Source of the DNA: an uncultured Burkholderiales bacterium
Lineage (GTDB): Bacteria > Pseudomonadota > Gammaproteobacteria > Burkholderiales > Burkholderiaceae_C
Direction of reading: 5' to 3'
Assembly (NCBI GenBank): GCA_903830725.1
Contig: CAIKVH010000070.1
Span: forward strand, 62,001-126,000
Length of the DNA: 64,000 nucleotides
Below the pieces are notes generated by a model that worked only from the letters and a program-made list of their open reading frames with translations, did not search any database and was not told where the DNA came from. Made by a program: the position numbers and the translations under genes. Shown here piece after piece: positions 1 through 7,416 of the stretch; position 1 is the stretch's first letter; each line of letters opens with the position of its first letter.

Positions 1-881
1 AGTGTTTTAACTGCATCATACGAATTAAGTGGGAGGTTGTAACCTCCAGGATCAAGAACTCCAGTTATTCCAAGACTGTTAAGCTCAGCAATGAAGTCTT
101 GTGTTCCCCGTAACCTTTGAGTACTGTTCGGCTCAGGCAGGAGATTGTAGACATCGCTAATCGAGCGACTACTCCCGTAAAGCCAGTCTGAATTTTTGGA
201 ATTCAAAATTGGATCTTCGGTTAATCGAGAAAGTAATTCGTGCGAATGAAGTTTATTTGAAAAATTTTTATCAGCCAGTACCTTGATAGCACTTGAGGAT
301 AAAAGAATGGAATCGTAAAAATGTTGAATATAAACGGGATGTCCTAAAGAAAAGCGGTCTAATTCAGCTTTGGTTGGACGTCTGTGCTCTGCGAACTGAT
401 TCTCTGTCCATCCTCCAGCGATAATAATCCATTGATTCTTGGAGGTTGTTGCTGCTTTCTTTTTAATCAACTCTAAGGCGCTTGAAAGACTTCTTACTCC
501 CGTCCAACTCACCTCTACCCCATAGGTAAGTCCGGCTCTAATCGCGTGAATATGGGAATCTATCAGTCCCGGAATTACCGTAGCTCCCTTCAGGTCAATT
601 ACTTCGCTTGTGGGGTCAGTATGGGATAGGATTTCATCATTCGTACCGACGGACTCAATTAAGCTATCTTTTATGAGTAAAGCTTTAGCGTAGTTGTTTT
701 CTGAGCGGTAAATTTTTCCATTGATAAGCGCTATTGTTATCGGTGTTTTGAGTTTGGTTATAGGTGCCTGAGCTACAGAAAAGTCTGCGCCGATTAAGAA
801 GGCTGACAGAATCAACCAATTTTTGACTTTTGTTGAATAAGTTTTATGGACTTTCAATGGTGTAATTGCATTTGGCTTCAA
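1..881 (-). CDS. exported amidohydrolase, YtcJ-like (partial, C-terminus off the window)
   Basis: This reading frame is open to the left window edge, so it is absent from the ORF track. About 293 residues are visible. A hydrophobic stretch (NWLILSAFLIGADFSVAQA) looks like a signal peptide. The metallo-hydrolase signature VIPGLIDSHIHA with its HxH metal ligands lies near residue 95. The following GGWTENQF...RRPTKAELDR is typical of the amidohydrolase 3 (YtcJ) group, which hydrolyses amide or related bonds; the substrate is unknown. No ATG fits the N-terminus. A TTG four codons after the stop of the preceding gene is the likeliest start, with a weak ribosome site, so translation may be coupled. 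It is the last visible gene of a four-gene minus-strand unit. Confidence 0.8.
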   Translation of the reverse strand, partial: MKPNAITPLKVHKTYSTKVKNWLILSAFLIGADFSVAQAPITKLKTPITIALINGKIYRSENNYAKALLIKDSLIESVGTNDEILSHTDPTSEVIDLKGATVIPGLIDSHIHAIRAGLTYGVEVSWTGVRSLSSALELIKKKAATTSKNQWIIIAGGWTENQFAEHRRPTKAELDRFSLGHPVYIQHFYDSILLSSSAIKVLADKNFSNKLHSHELLSRLTEDPILNSKNSDWLYGSSRSISDVYNLLPEPNSTQRLRGTQDFIAELNSLGITGVLDPGGYNLPLNSYDAVKT

Positions 882-893
882 TTCGAATTTCGA

Positions 894-1286
894 TCAATTC
901 ATTTTTTTCATAATGCAGTCGGTTTCAACATATCGATTTGATGTGTTTGTCCTGATAACTATTTTTACCTGGGAATAGCCTTCTTTTTGACACGATAGGG
1001 CGACGTCTTCAGGCTTGACGAGTTTTGAAATATGGCTTCGGTAAACCCCTAAAACATTTGTTTTGACCTCTATTTTTAATCCATTTTTAGATGTCAATAT
1101 TGCCTTTGCAGCTGAAATATTTAATCCTCGATCATCTCGAACAAAACCAAAGTAAGCAGGACCTGCATCCTCGGTGTCGTCAGCAAACTCATATTCTCCT
1201 CCACCTGCAAAGCAGGTGGAGGAAAAAAAGTAACTTGACGCTACAAGGGTGATAAAGGTCGAAAGATATTTAAAAGTTTTATGCAT
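894..1286 (-). CDS. secreted carboxypeptidase-regulatory-like domain protein
   Basis: A 130-residue protein with a clear N-terminal signal peptide ending near SSTCFAG. The mature part (GFVRDDRGLNISAAKAIL, then TNVLGVYRSHI, then ALSCQKEGYS) has the pattern of the transthyretin-like carboxypeptidase regulatory fold: a short beta-sandwich with a conserved glycine-turn and a 'C.K.GY' strand. Two cysteines in the mature part could form a disulfide. The start overlaps the end of the upstream membrane-protein gene by 8 bases, and the stop is only 12 bases from the TTG start of the amidohydrolase, so the genes are probably one transcript. The function is unknown. The fold assignment is by eye and moderately sure. 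Confidence 0.65.
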   Translation of the reverse strand: MHKTFKYLSTFITLVASSYFFSSTCFAGGGEYEFADDTEDAGPAYFGFVRDDRGLNISAAKAILTSKNGLKIEVKTNVLGVYRSHISKLVKPEDVALSCQKEGYSQVKIVIRTNTSNRYVETDCIMKKMN

Positions 1287-1662
1287 GAGTCCAATAGTAT
1301 TTCAATGAGTGGATTAAGACTGGGAGTAGTCCCCAAACTGCCGCCCAAGATAAATGCGATAGAAATGGAACTGATTTTTTTGAGGCTTCAAATGATGTTG
1401 TTAATAAAGCAACCGCAGAGGCAAAAAGGGCCGACGTCCCTATCCACCCGTACCAGTACATTGCAGGGCCTTGGGATTCTGTCATCTTTGCAAATCCAAA
1501 TGCGAATTCGTTAACCGCCGGATAGAACGTGAAGAGAGGTAATTTGTAAAGATCACAAACCACATAACTCACGCTCGCAACTATGCTGAAAACGAGGCAA
1601 AAGATAATTTTTTTGTTATCCGTGTTTTCGCTTTGAATCTCATCCGTACCGTGCTCTTTCAT
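1279..1662 (-). CDS. unknown small inner-membrane protein (127 aa)
   Basis: I do not recognise a named family. The protein has a short charged N-terminus and then about three hydrophobic segments: IIFCLVFSIVASVSYVVC, a segment around WYGWIGTSALFASAVALL, and LSWAAVWGLLPVLIHSL. Between the first two lies an aromatic loop (LPLFTFYPAVNEFAFG) that may face the periplasm. The gene overlaps its upstream neighbour by 4 bases and its downstream neighbour by 8, the sign of translational coupling. It probably forms a complex with the 166-residue membrane protein encoded just before it. A + strand ORF of 77 codons over the same bases is a shadow. Confidence 0.6.
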   Translation of the reverse strand: MKEHGTDEIQSENTDNKKIIFCLVFSIVASVSYVVCDLYKLPLFTFYPAVNEFAFGFAKMTESQGPAMYWYGWIGTSALFASAVALLTTSFEASKKSVPFLSHLSWAAVWGLLPVLIHSLKYYWTHA

Positions 1663-2159
1663 GATCCAAATCCTCTAACGTTATTTACGATATGACCGAC
1701 TAAAAAAGAATACCAGCAAATGAATGTAAGTGTTAGGGTTAAGTATTTTTTTGCCTTACTAAATTCATTTTCTACATCAAATTTCCACAATGCGTAATAT
1801 CCTGGAAGTAGAAAAAAACCAATCGTGATGAGATGTTCTTTGAGTTCGAAAAATCCCTGGGTTAACCAGAAACCTTGTTGTTCCATGGGTATTCGAATGG
1901 CTATTCGGTATTTTGCGTAAATCCATCCTCCGAATAAAAAGGTGAGTATCCATAAAATACAAATGGCTTGAGTATAAATAGAGCTTTGAACGGAACCAAA
2001 TCGATCAATTATATTTTTGTTCGATGACTTTTGTTTCCTGAACAAGGAGTATGCTTGGTGACTCATTGCACCTAAAAGGGCAACAGATAAAAGCCCATGT
2101 ATTATGAGCAATATAGACCAAAAAATATCTGCAGGTATGAAACTATATAAAAATTCCAT
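1659..2159 (-). CDS. unknown polytopic membrane protein with transmembrane histidines (166 aa)
   Basis: First gene of the minus-strand unit. About four hydrophobic helices can be drawn: residues ~12-35, ~65-85, ~108-128 and ~138-158. Histidines fall in or at the ends of helices: IIHGLLS and MSHQAY in the first, LKEHLITIG in the third, LVGHIVNN in the fourth. Paired helix histidines are what b-type heme or metal sites use, so a redox or metal-binding role is possible, but this is inference only. The C-terminus GHIVNNVRGFG ends shortly after the last helix. No domain name is recognised. The ATG at 2159 has no convincing ribosome site nearby. Confidence 0.6.
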   Translation of the reverse strand: MEFLYSFIPADIFWSILLIIHGLLSVALLGAMSHQAYSLFRKQKSSNKNIIDRFGSVQSSIYTQAICILWILTFLFGGWIYAKYRIAIRIPMEQQGFWLTQGFFELKEHLITIGFFLLPGYYALWKFDVENEFSKAKKYLTLTLTFICWYSFLVGHIVNNVRGFGS

Positions 2160-2696
2160 TTGTGGTTCTAAGATGAGTTTATAGAATAGGGATTATCACT
2201 CCCGCTGTGGATCGTGATATTGTTCATGCCTTCATTGATAATTCCAAGGAGGCAAACCCCTAAATAACCCTAATTTCTGGAGTTAGGGATACAGGAAATT
2301 TCATAGATACCGTCAGCCAACGCTTAAATTCTTTACTTTTTATGGCAGAAATTGTAAACAACTTTGTTTATATTTTCAGGCTAAGAAGCCCTTAAAGCGA
2401 GAATCTCTCGATTTTTAAATGCTTGTCCCAAAATGCCAACATCATCCTAGAACCGAGAAAACCTACACAAATCTAGGCTTTGTGGGGCTAGCCGCTTGGG
2501 GGAGGGGGGCGGTTACCAAAATTGAGTCCCTTTACTACTCCAGGGGCACCCTCAAGTCGACTACGGCCATCAGTTTTAATTTTGTAGTGGTGTAAGTTTA
2601 CAGTGGCACTTAGCTAAGACAACTTGGATTGATACCCTGGAGTTTCTACAGAGAAAGGAGATGACAAAAAAATCCGTCACATGATAAAATTCATGT
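2160..2696. other. gene-free intergenic region between divergent operons
   Basis: About 540 bases separate the minus-strand membrane unit from the plus-strand metal-efflux operon, so both promoters should lie here. Visible structures are a CCCTAA/TTAGGG inverted repeat near 2265-2290, a perfect 7-bp palindrome arm pair at 2355-2370, a GGCTAGCC palindrome, and G-runs (GGGGG-A-GGGGGG) around 2498-2509. A 58-codon ORF at 2419-2595 has no recognisable features and no good ribosome site. No clear -35/-10 pair is seen. Confidence 0.5.
2355..2370. promoter_or_regulatory. palindrome TAAACAA-CT-TTGTTTA, candidate operator
   Basis: A perfect 7-bp inverted repeat with a 2-bp centre lies in the divergent intergenic region about 200 bases upstream of the minus-strand unit's start. 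Its size and symmetry suit a dimeric regulator. No regulator gene is adjacent and the binding protein is unknown. Confidence 0.3.
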
Positions 2697-3122
2697 GTGA
2701 AAACTACAGTGCCCCATAAATTTATTTGCATCCAGGTTGCTTTGATGCTCAGCTTACTTCTAGCTCTGGGGCCATTTTTGCACGCTCATTTCGGTATCGC
2801 AACGGTTTCGGGCTTTCACATGGCAGGCTATAACTCAGTAACAGTTTCATCAGAGCCCGTCTTTGGTATGACGGGTATTAGTCAATTGGATGAGCAAGAG
2901 TCCGCCTCAGTTGGAGTTGAAACCGCATATTTGAAACAAATAGAACTTGATGTTCAACAACCGCCCGATGTTTTTTTTATTTTGACCGGTTTCGTTTTGG
3001 CTTTAGTGGATCTGAATATTTCGTCTTGCTTGCCCAGGCCTTATCCTCAAGTTCCCGGGCGTTCAAATTTTCTCGCTGGCTTTCCCCCCTTAACTCACGC
3101 ACCTCCCACCTTTAGCCTCTGA
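2697..3122 (+). CDS. small exported protein heading a metal-efflux operon (141 aa)
   Basis: The protein starts at GTG and has an N-terminal hydrophobic signal or anchor (ICIQVALMLSLLLALGPFLHAH) followed by a short HAH motif. A second hydrophobic stretch (VFFILTGFVLALVDL) is followed by a proline-rich tail ending FPPLTHAPPTFSL. Small proteins of this shape, related to DUF2946, often precede copper or cobalt-zinc-cadmium efflux genes in proteobacteria and usually end in a 'RAPP'-like tail. The usual CxxC is missing here. It lies 59 bases before the adaptor gene and probably shares its transcript. A good AGGAG sequence lies ~35 bases upstream, too far for this GTG, so the start is uncertain. Confidence 0.6.
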   Translation: MKTTVPHKFICIQVALMLSLLLALGPFLHAHFGIATVSGFHMAGYNSVTVSSEPVFGMTGISQLDEQESASVGVETAYLKQIELDVQQPPDVFFILTGFVLALVDLNISSCLPRPYPQVPGRSNFLAGFPPLTHAPPTFSL

Positions 3123-3181
3123 TTTATTACGGATGTGTACTTGTATACATCTTTGTCAGTTCCTGATGTTAGGAGTTTGCG

Positions 3182-4309
3182 ATGTTAATTTATTTAAATT
3201 TCTTTGTTAGTCGACTTTTACCGATTACTTTCTTGACCCTAGCACTGGGTACTCTGGTTCCAAAAGCGGCTATGGGCCAATCCGCAGTGGATGCGACGGT
3301 GTTGCTGCCCATGAACGCAAAACAGCAAGCAACTCTTGGCATTCAAATCGCCAACATACAGCCTTCCACAGGAGGTCAGTTGTTGGCGAGCGCAACCGTT
3401 GTCATACCTCCTGGCAAAGAGTTTACATTGTCTGCGCCCTATGCAGGGCAAATATCTCGGTTGTTGGTGGGGGTAGGGGATACGGTTAAAGCTGGTGCGG
3501 CCCTTGCACATTTTACCAGTCCGATGTTAGGGGACGCGCGTCGCTTGCTCAACGAGGCAGAGCTAGATTACAAAAATGCCAAAGCCGCTGCACAGCGTGA
3601 TCAAGCTATGTTTGATGAAGGCATTATCCCTGCGGTTCGTTTGCAATTGAGTCGCTCAAAGCAAGAAGCTGCTCAATCCCAAATGCAATCACGTGAGGCT
3701 GAACTTTTGAGCACTGGGATGCGTTTTGATGCCAACTTAGGCTACGCAACTGGGACAATCAAGGCGCCCTTATCAGGTACGGTGTCCGAGGCGTTCGTAG
3801 CGGTGGGACAGCGCGTTGAGGCGGGTGCTGTGTTGTTCAAGCTTGCCGATAGCTCTCAGTTACAGCTTGATTTGCAACTCTCGTCCGACAAAGCCTCGCA
3901 ATTGCAAGTTGGCGACGAAGTGAGTATTGGATCTCGCAGTGCCAGGGCTAAACTCATTGCTGTTAGTCGTTCTGTAGATGCAAGTCAAGCAGCGCGCGCG
4001 CGCGCAGTGGTAACAGACCGGGGTAGCTTGCAACCTGGTGAATTGGTATCGGTCACCCTCAATGCAAAAGGCAAGGTCGTTTCAAGCAGTCCTGGCAAGC
4101 AGTGGTTGGTTCCTGCCCGAGCAGTTACACAGTGGCGGGGTAAGCCCTGGATCTTTGTAGCGAATGACAAAGGCTTCCAAGCTCAAGCGGTCAATTTGAT
4201 TTCCACCACGGACGAGCTATCGCTTGTGGAGATGACGTTATCCGCTCCTAGCAAGGTTGCCATCACGGGTATCGCATCCCTGCGTGCATTGTTGCAAAAG
4301 GATGAGTGA
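3182..4309 (+). CDS. heavy-metal RND efflux periplasmic adaptor (CzcB/CusB type)
   Basis: Membrane-fusion protein of 375 residues that links an inner-membrane RND pump to an outer-membrane channel. After a signal peptide (ITFLTLALGTLVPKAAMGQ) come a lipoyl-like half (FTLSAPYAGQISRLLVGVGDTVKAGAAL), an alpha-hairpin (residues ~115-165), the second lipoyl half (GTIKAPLSGTVSEAFVAVGQRVEAGAVLFKLAD) and a beta-barrel/membrane-proximal part. The start has a good GGAG site 6 bases ahead. The stop overlaps the pump gene in a TGATG arrangement. A (GC)7 run encodes ARARA around residue 270. There is no histidine-rich metal-binding N-terminus of the classical CzcB kind, so metal specificity cannot be read. 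Confidence 0.9.
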   Translation: MLIYLNFFVSRLLPITFLTLALGTLVPKAAMGQSAVDATVLLPMNAKQQATLGIQIANIQPSTGGQLLASATVVIPPGKEFTLSAPYAGQISRLLVGVGDTVKAGAALAHFTSPMLGDARRLLNEAELDYKNAKAAAQRDQAMFDEGIIPAVRLQLSRSKQEAAQSQMQSREAELLSTGMRFDANLGYATGTIKAPLSGTVSEAFVAVGQRVEAGAVLFKLADSSQLQLDLQLSSDKASQLQVGDEVSIGSRSARAKLIAVSRSVDASQAARARAVVTDRGSLQPGELVSVTLNAKGKVVSSSPGKQWLVPARAVTQWRGKPWIFVANDKGFQAQAVNLISTTDELSLVEMTLSAPSKVAITGIASLRALLQKDE

Positions 4310-7300
4310 TGTTTGAATACCTTATCCGTCTGAGCCTGCGTTTTCGCAGCCTCACCCTAGCATTGGCCGTTTTGGTGTTTATAGCGGGCACCTATGCATG
4401 GATCAATTTACCTATTGATGCCTTTCCTGATATTTCGCCAACCCAGGCCAAGGTGATTCTTAAAATCCCTGGTATGACTCCCGAAGAGGTTGAGCAGCGA
4501 GTCGTCAAGCCCATAGAGCAAGAGTTGCTGAGTATCCCGTATAAACTTATTGTGCGTTCTGTCTCAAAGTACGGAATTGCCGATATCACCATCGATTTCA
4601 ATGAAGGTGTAGATCTGTACTGGGCCCGCCAACAAGTCTCCGAGCGATTGAGCTCAGTCATGCGTGATTTGCCGTCCAGCGTAAGCGGTGGATTAGCCCC
4701 GATCACCACGCCGCTGAGCGAGGTGTATATGTTTACGCTAGAGGGAGAGGGCTTTGGTCTAGACGAGAAACGTCGTGTGCTTGATTGGGTCATCCGTCCA
4801 GAGCTACGGACCATTGCCGGTGTGGCCGAGGTTAATTCACTCGGGGGCGATGTGCAAACCTTCGAGGTCATTCCAAATACGGCCAAGATGGCTGCTATGG
4901 GCTTGAGTATGAATGATTTGCGTCAAAGTTTGCTAGCAAACAACAGCAACGACGGGGCTGGTCGGTTGACTGCTGGCGAAGAGGCCTTGGTGGTGCGCGT
5001 GGAAGGCGCTGTTAAAACCCTGGATGATTTGCGTGCAGTGCGACTTGAAACCGCGCGCAAGGTTAAAGTGCAGCTAGACGATGTAGCCACCGTTACTCAT
5101 GGCTCACTCACCCGTTACGGAGCAGTCACTCATGATGGCCAAGGCGAGGCGGTTGAGGGGCTGGTGCTGGGTATGCGAGGCGCCAATGCGCGCCAGTTGG
5201 TGAACGCTGTCGATGCCAAATTGGTTGAGATGGCACCCCGGTTACCTAAAGGGATGACGGTAAAAACTTTTTACAACCGAGGTGATTTAGTCACGCGAGC
5301 TGCGGATACTGTGATTCACGCCTTGATTGAAGCGGCGGTGTTGGTTTGCATAACCTTGTATATTTTTTTAGGAGGCATGCGCGCGGCTGTTGTGGTCGCC
5401 GTAGCGCTGCCTTTGTCCGTGTTGAGCACTTTCATGTTGATGCGCGCCTTTGGGGTCACTGCTAATTTAATGAGCCTGGGGGGCTTGGCTATTGCGCTAG
5501 GTATGTTGGTGGACGCAGCTGTGGTGGTCGTTGAAAACATCGAAACTGCTTTTGCTTTACACCCCAAAGGCCACGCTTTATCAAAGACTGAAATTTTACT
5601 TTCCGCGGTACGTCAGGTTGTTAAGCCTGTAGCTTCGGGTGTTTTGATTATTTGCGTTGTGTTCCTGCCTTTGCTAAGTCTAGAGGGGTTAGAGGGTAAG
5701 TTGTTTGCTCCCGTGGCAGTGACCATCATCATGGCTTTGGCGTCTTCGCTCTTGCTCGCGTTCAGCGTCATCCCAGCCTTAGCATCTATAGTACTCAAGG
5801 AGGAAGGGGCACACGAGCCTGTGGTGATGCAAAAAATTCATGCTGCTTATTTGCGCTTACGTGAAAAGGTATGGGCTAAGCCGCAGTGGTTGTACGGCGT
5901 ATCACTTGCCTCGCTTGTCGTAGCTGCAGTGCTCTACAGTGTCATCGGTAAAACTTTCATGCCTACTTTGGATGAGGGTGATATTTTGGTGCAGTTGCAA
6001 AAGTTGCCTTCGATTTCTTTAGAGGCTGCTCTGGAGATAGATACGCGTGTACAGCAAGCCATTATGGAGGGCGTACCCGAGGTTAAATCCATTGTGGCTC
6101 GCGCTGGCTCTGATGAGTTGGGCTTAGACCCGATGGGTTTCAATGAGACGGACACATTCTTAGTCCTCAAGCCTAAGAGTGAATGGCGTGGCAGCAAAGA
6201 TGATATTGTGAATGCGTTGCGATCTGTGTTGGACGGATTTCCCGGTCTGGTCTATGGGTTCACCCAACCCATAGAAATGCGTGTATCCGAAATGCTCACT
6301 GGCACCAGAGGCGATGTGGCTATCAAGATCTTTGGCACCGACCTGGCTCGCTTAAACGATGCTGCGCACAAAATAGCCGATGCAGTGAGCACTATCCCGG
6401 GTGCCGCTGAAGTGATTGCTCCTAAGGCTGAGGGTTTGCAATACCTGTCCGTGCACTTAAACCGCACGACGATGGGTCAGGCGGGCTTTAATGTGGAGGC
6501 TTTGCAGCAGGCCTTGAAATATCAAATTGAGGGTGAGTCTTTGGGTTATGTATTGCGAGATGGGATACGTTTGCCACTCATACTTCGTGGTAATGAGGCT
6601 ACACGTCAAAGCCCAGAAGCCTTTAAAAACTTGCAACTCGTTGCCCCCGACGGTCGAGTGTGGTCTGCAAATGCACTAGCCGACATCCGCTTAGTGGATG
6701 GCCCTATTCGTGTGGACCATGAACAAAGTTCACGATTCACGAGCGTTCAGGTCTCAGTGGATGGACGCGATTTGACGGGCTTTGTTAGCGAAGCTCAAAA
6801 GGCGGTTGCAGCTTTGAAATTGCCCAATGATTTGAGAATTGTGTGGGGTGGTCAATTTGAAAATCAACAGCGAGCTGCAGCGCGTCTTGGCTTGGTTATT
6901 CCAGTAGCGTTAGCCTTGATCTTCACAATCTTGGTTTTTACTTTTGGGTCCGTTGTTCAAGCGGGCATCATCTTTTTGAACATCCCATTTGCAATGGTGG
7001 GGGGTGTCATGGCACTGGCACTCTCAGGAGAGTATTTGTCGGTTCCAGCTTCTGTGGGTTTCATTGCACTTTTGGGTATTGCTGTGCTCAATGGGGTGGT
7101 GATGGTCACACACTTTAACGAGCGTTTGCTGAACGGCGAGGCAATGAATGTTGTGGTGCGACTGGGTACTGAACGCCGGTTGCGTCCGGTTTTAATGACA
7201 GCGGTCATCACTGCCCTAGGTATGATTCCTTTGTTATTCGCAACCGGACCTGGGTCTGAAATTCAACGCCCTTTGGCTATTGTTGTGACGGGTGGATTGT

Positions 7301-7416
7301 TCAGCTCCACACTTTTGACGCTCATGCTCTTGCCCAAATTGTTTGAACGATTTGGTGGGCTACAGAGCGTCCCGTGGCATTTGCTGAAGCGTTTGCTACC
7401 TTGGAGAAAAGCATGA
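4309..7416 (+). CDS. heavy-metal efflux RND pump (CzcA/CusA family)
   Basis: Proton-driven inner-membrane transporter of 1035 residues, normal for the HME-RND family, exporting divalent or monovalent metal ions. The N-terminal LRFRSLTLALAVLVFIAGTYAW helix, LPIDAFPDISPTQ, and MTPEEVEQRVVKPIEQEL are hallmark HME-RND sequences. The TM4 motif LGMLVDAAVVVVENI carries the proton-relay aspartate. Its 'VDAA' resembles the Cus-like VDAAIVMIEN more than the Czc VDGAVVIVEN, which hints at, but does not prove, a different metal. The track's GTG at 4306 is probably not the start: the ATG at 4309 overlaps the adaptor's TGA. Twelve helices and two large periplasmic loops are evident. Confidence 0.93.
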   Translation: MFEYLIRLSLRFRSLTLALAVLVFIAGTYAWINLPIDAFPDISPTQAKVILKIPGMTPEEVEQRVVKPIEQELLSIPYKLIVRSVSKYGIADITIDFNEGVDLYWARQQVSERLSSVMRDLPSSVSGGLAPITTPLSEVYMFTLEGEGFGLDEKRRVLDWVIRPELRTIAGVAEVNSLGGDVQTFEVIPNTAKMAAMGLSMNDLRQSLLANNSNDGAGRLTAGEEALVVRVEGAVKTLDDLRAVRLETARKVKVQLDDVATVTHGSLTRYGAVTHDGQGEAVEGLVLGMRGANARQLVNAVDAKLVEMAPRLPKGMTVKTFYNRGDLVTRAADTVIHALIEAAVLVCITLYIFLGGMRAAVVVAVALPLSVLSTFMLMRAFGVTANLMSLGGLAIALGMLVDAAVVVVENIETAFALHPKGHALSKTEILLSAVRQVVKPVASGVLIICVVFLPLLSLEGLEGKLFAPVAVTIIMALASSLLLAFSVIPALASIVLKEEGAHEPVVMQKIHAAYLRLREKVWAKPQWLYGVSLASLVVAAVLYSVIGKTFMPTLDEGDILVQLQKLPSISLEAALEIDTRVQQAIMEGVPEVKSIVARAGSDELGLDPMGFNETDTFLVLKPKSEWRGSKDDIVNALRSVLDGFPGLVYGFTQPIEMRVSEMLTGTRGDVAIKIFGTDLARLNDAAHKIADAVSTIPGAAEVIAPKAEGLQYLSVHLNRTTMGQAGFNVEALQQALKYQIEGESLGYVLRDGIRLPLILRGNEATRQSPEAFKNLQLVAPDGRVWSANALADIRLVDGPIRVDHEQSSRFTSVQVSVDGRDLTGFVSEAQKAVAALKLPNDLRIVWGGQFENQQRAAARLGLVIPVALALIFTILVFTFGSVVQAGIIFLNIPFAMVGGVMALALSGEYLSVPASVGFIALLGIAVLNGVVMVTHFNERLLNGEAMNVVVRLGTERRLRPVLMTAVITALGMIPLLFATGPGSEIQRPLAIVVTGGLFSSTLLTLMLLPKLFERFGGLQSVPWHLLKRLLPWRKA

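Noticed and set aside
1281-1514. 77-codon + strand ORF opposite the 127-residue membrane protein
   Set aside because: Shadow frame of a coupled minus-strand gene with coherent helices; no own ribosome site.
2483-2512. G-quadruplex from GGGG...GGGGG-A-GGGGGG
   Set aside because: Only three separated runs of three or more Gs are available, so a standard four-run quadruplex is not clearly possible.
2419-2595. 58-codon + strand ORF in the divergent gap before the metal-efflux operon
   Set aside because: No ribosome site and no family features. Its codons coincide with G-runs and palindromes that look like regulatory DNA.
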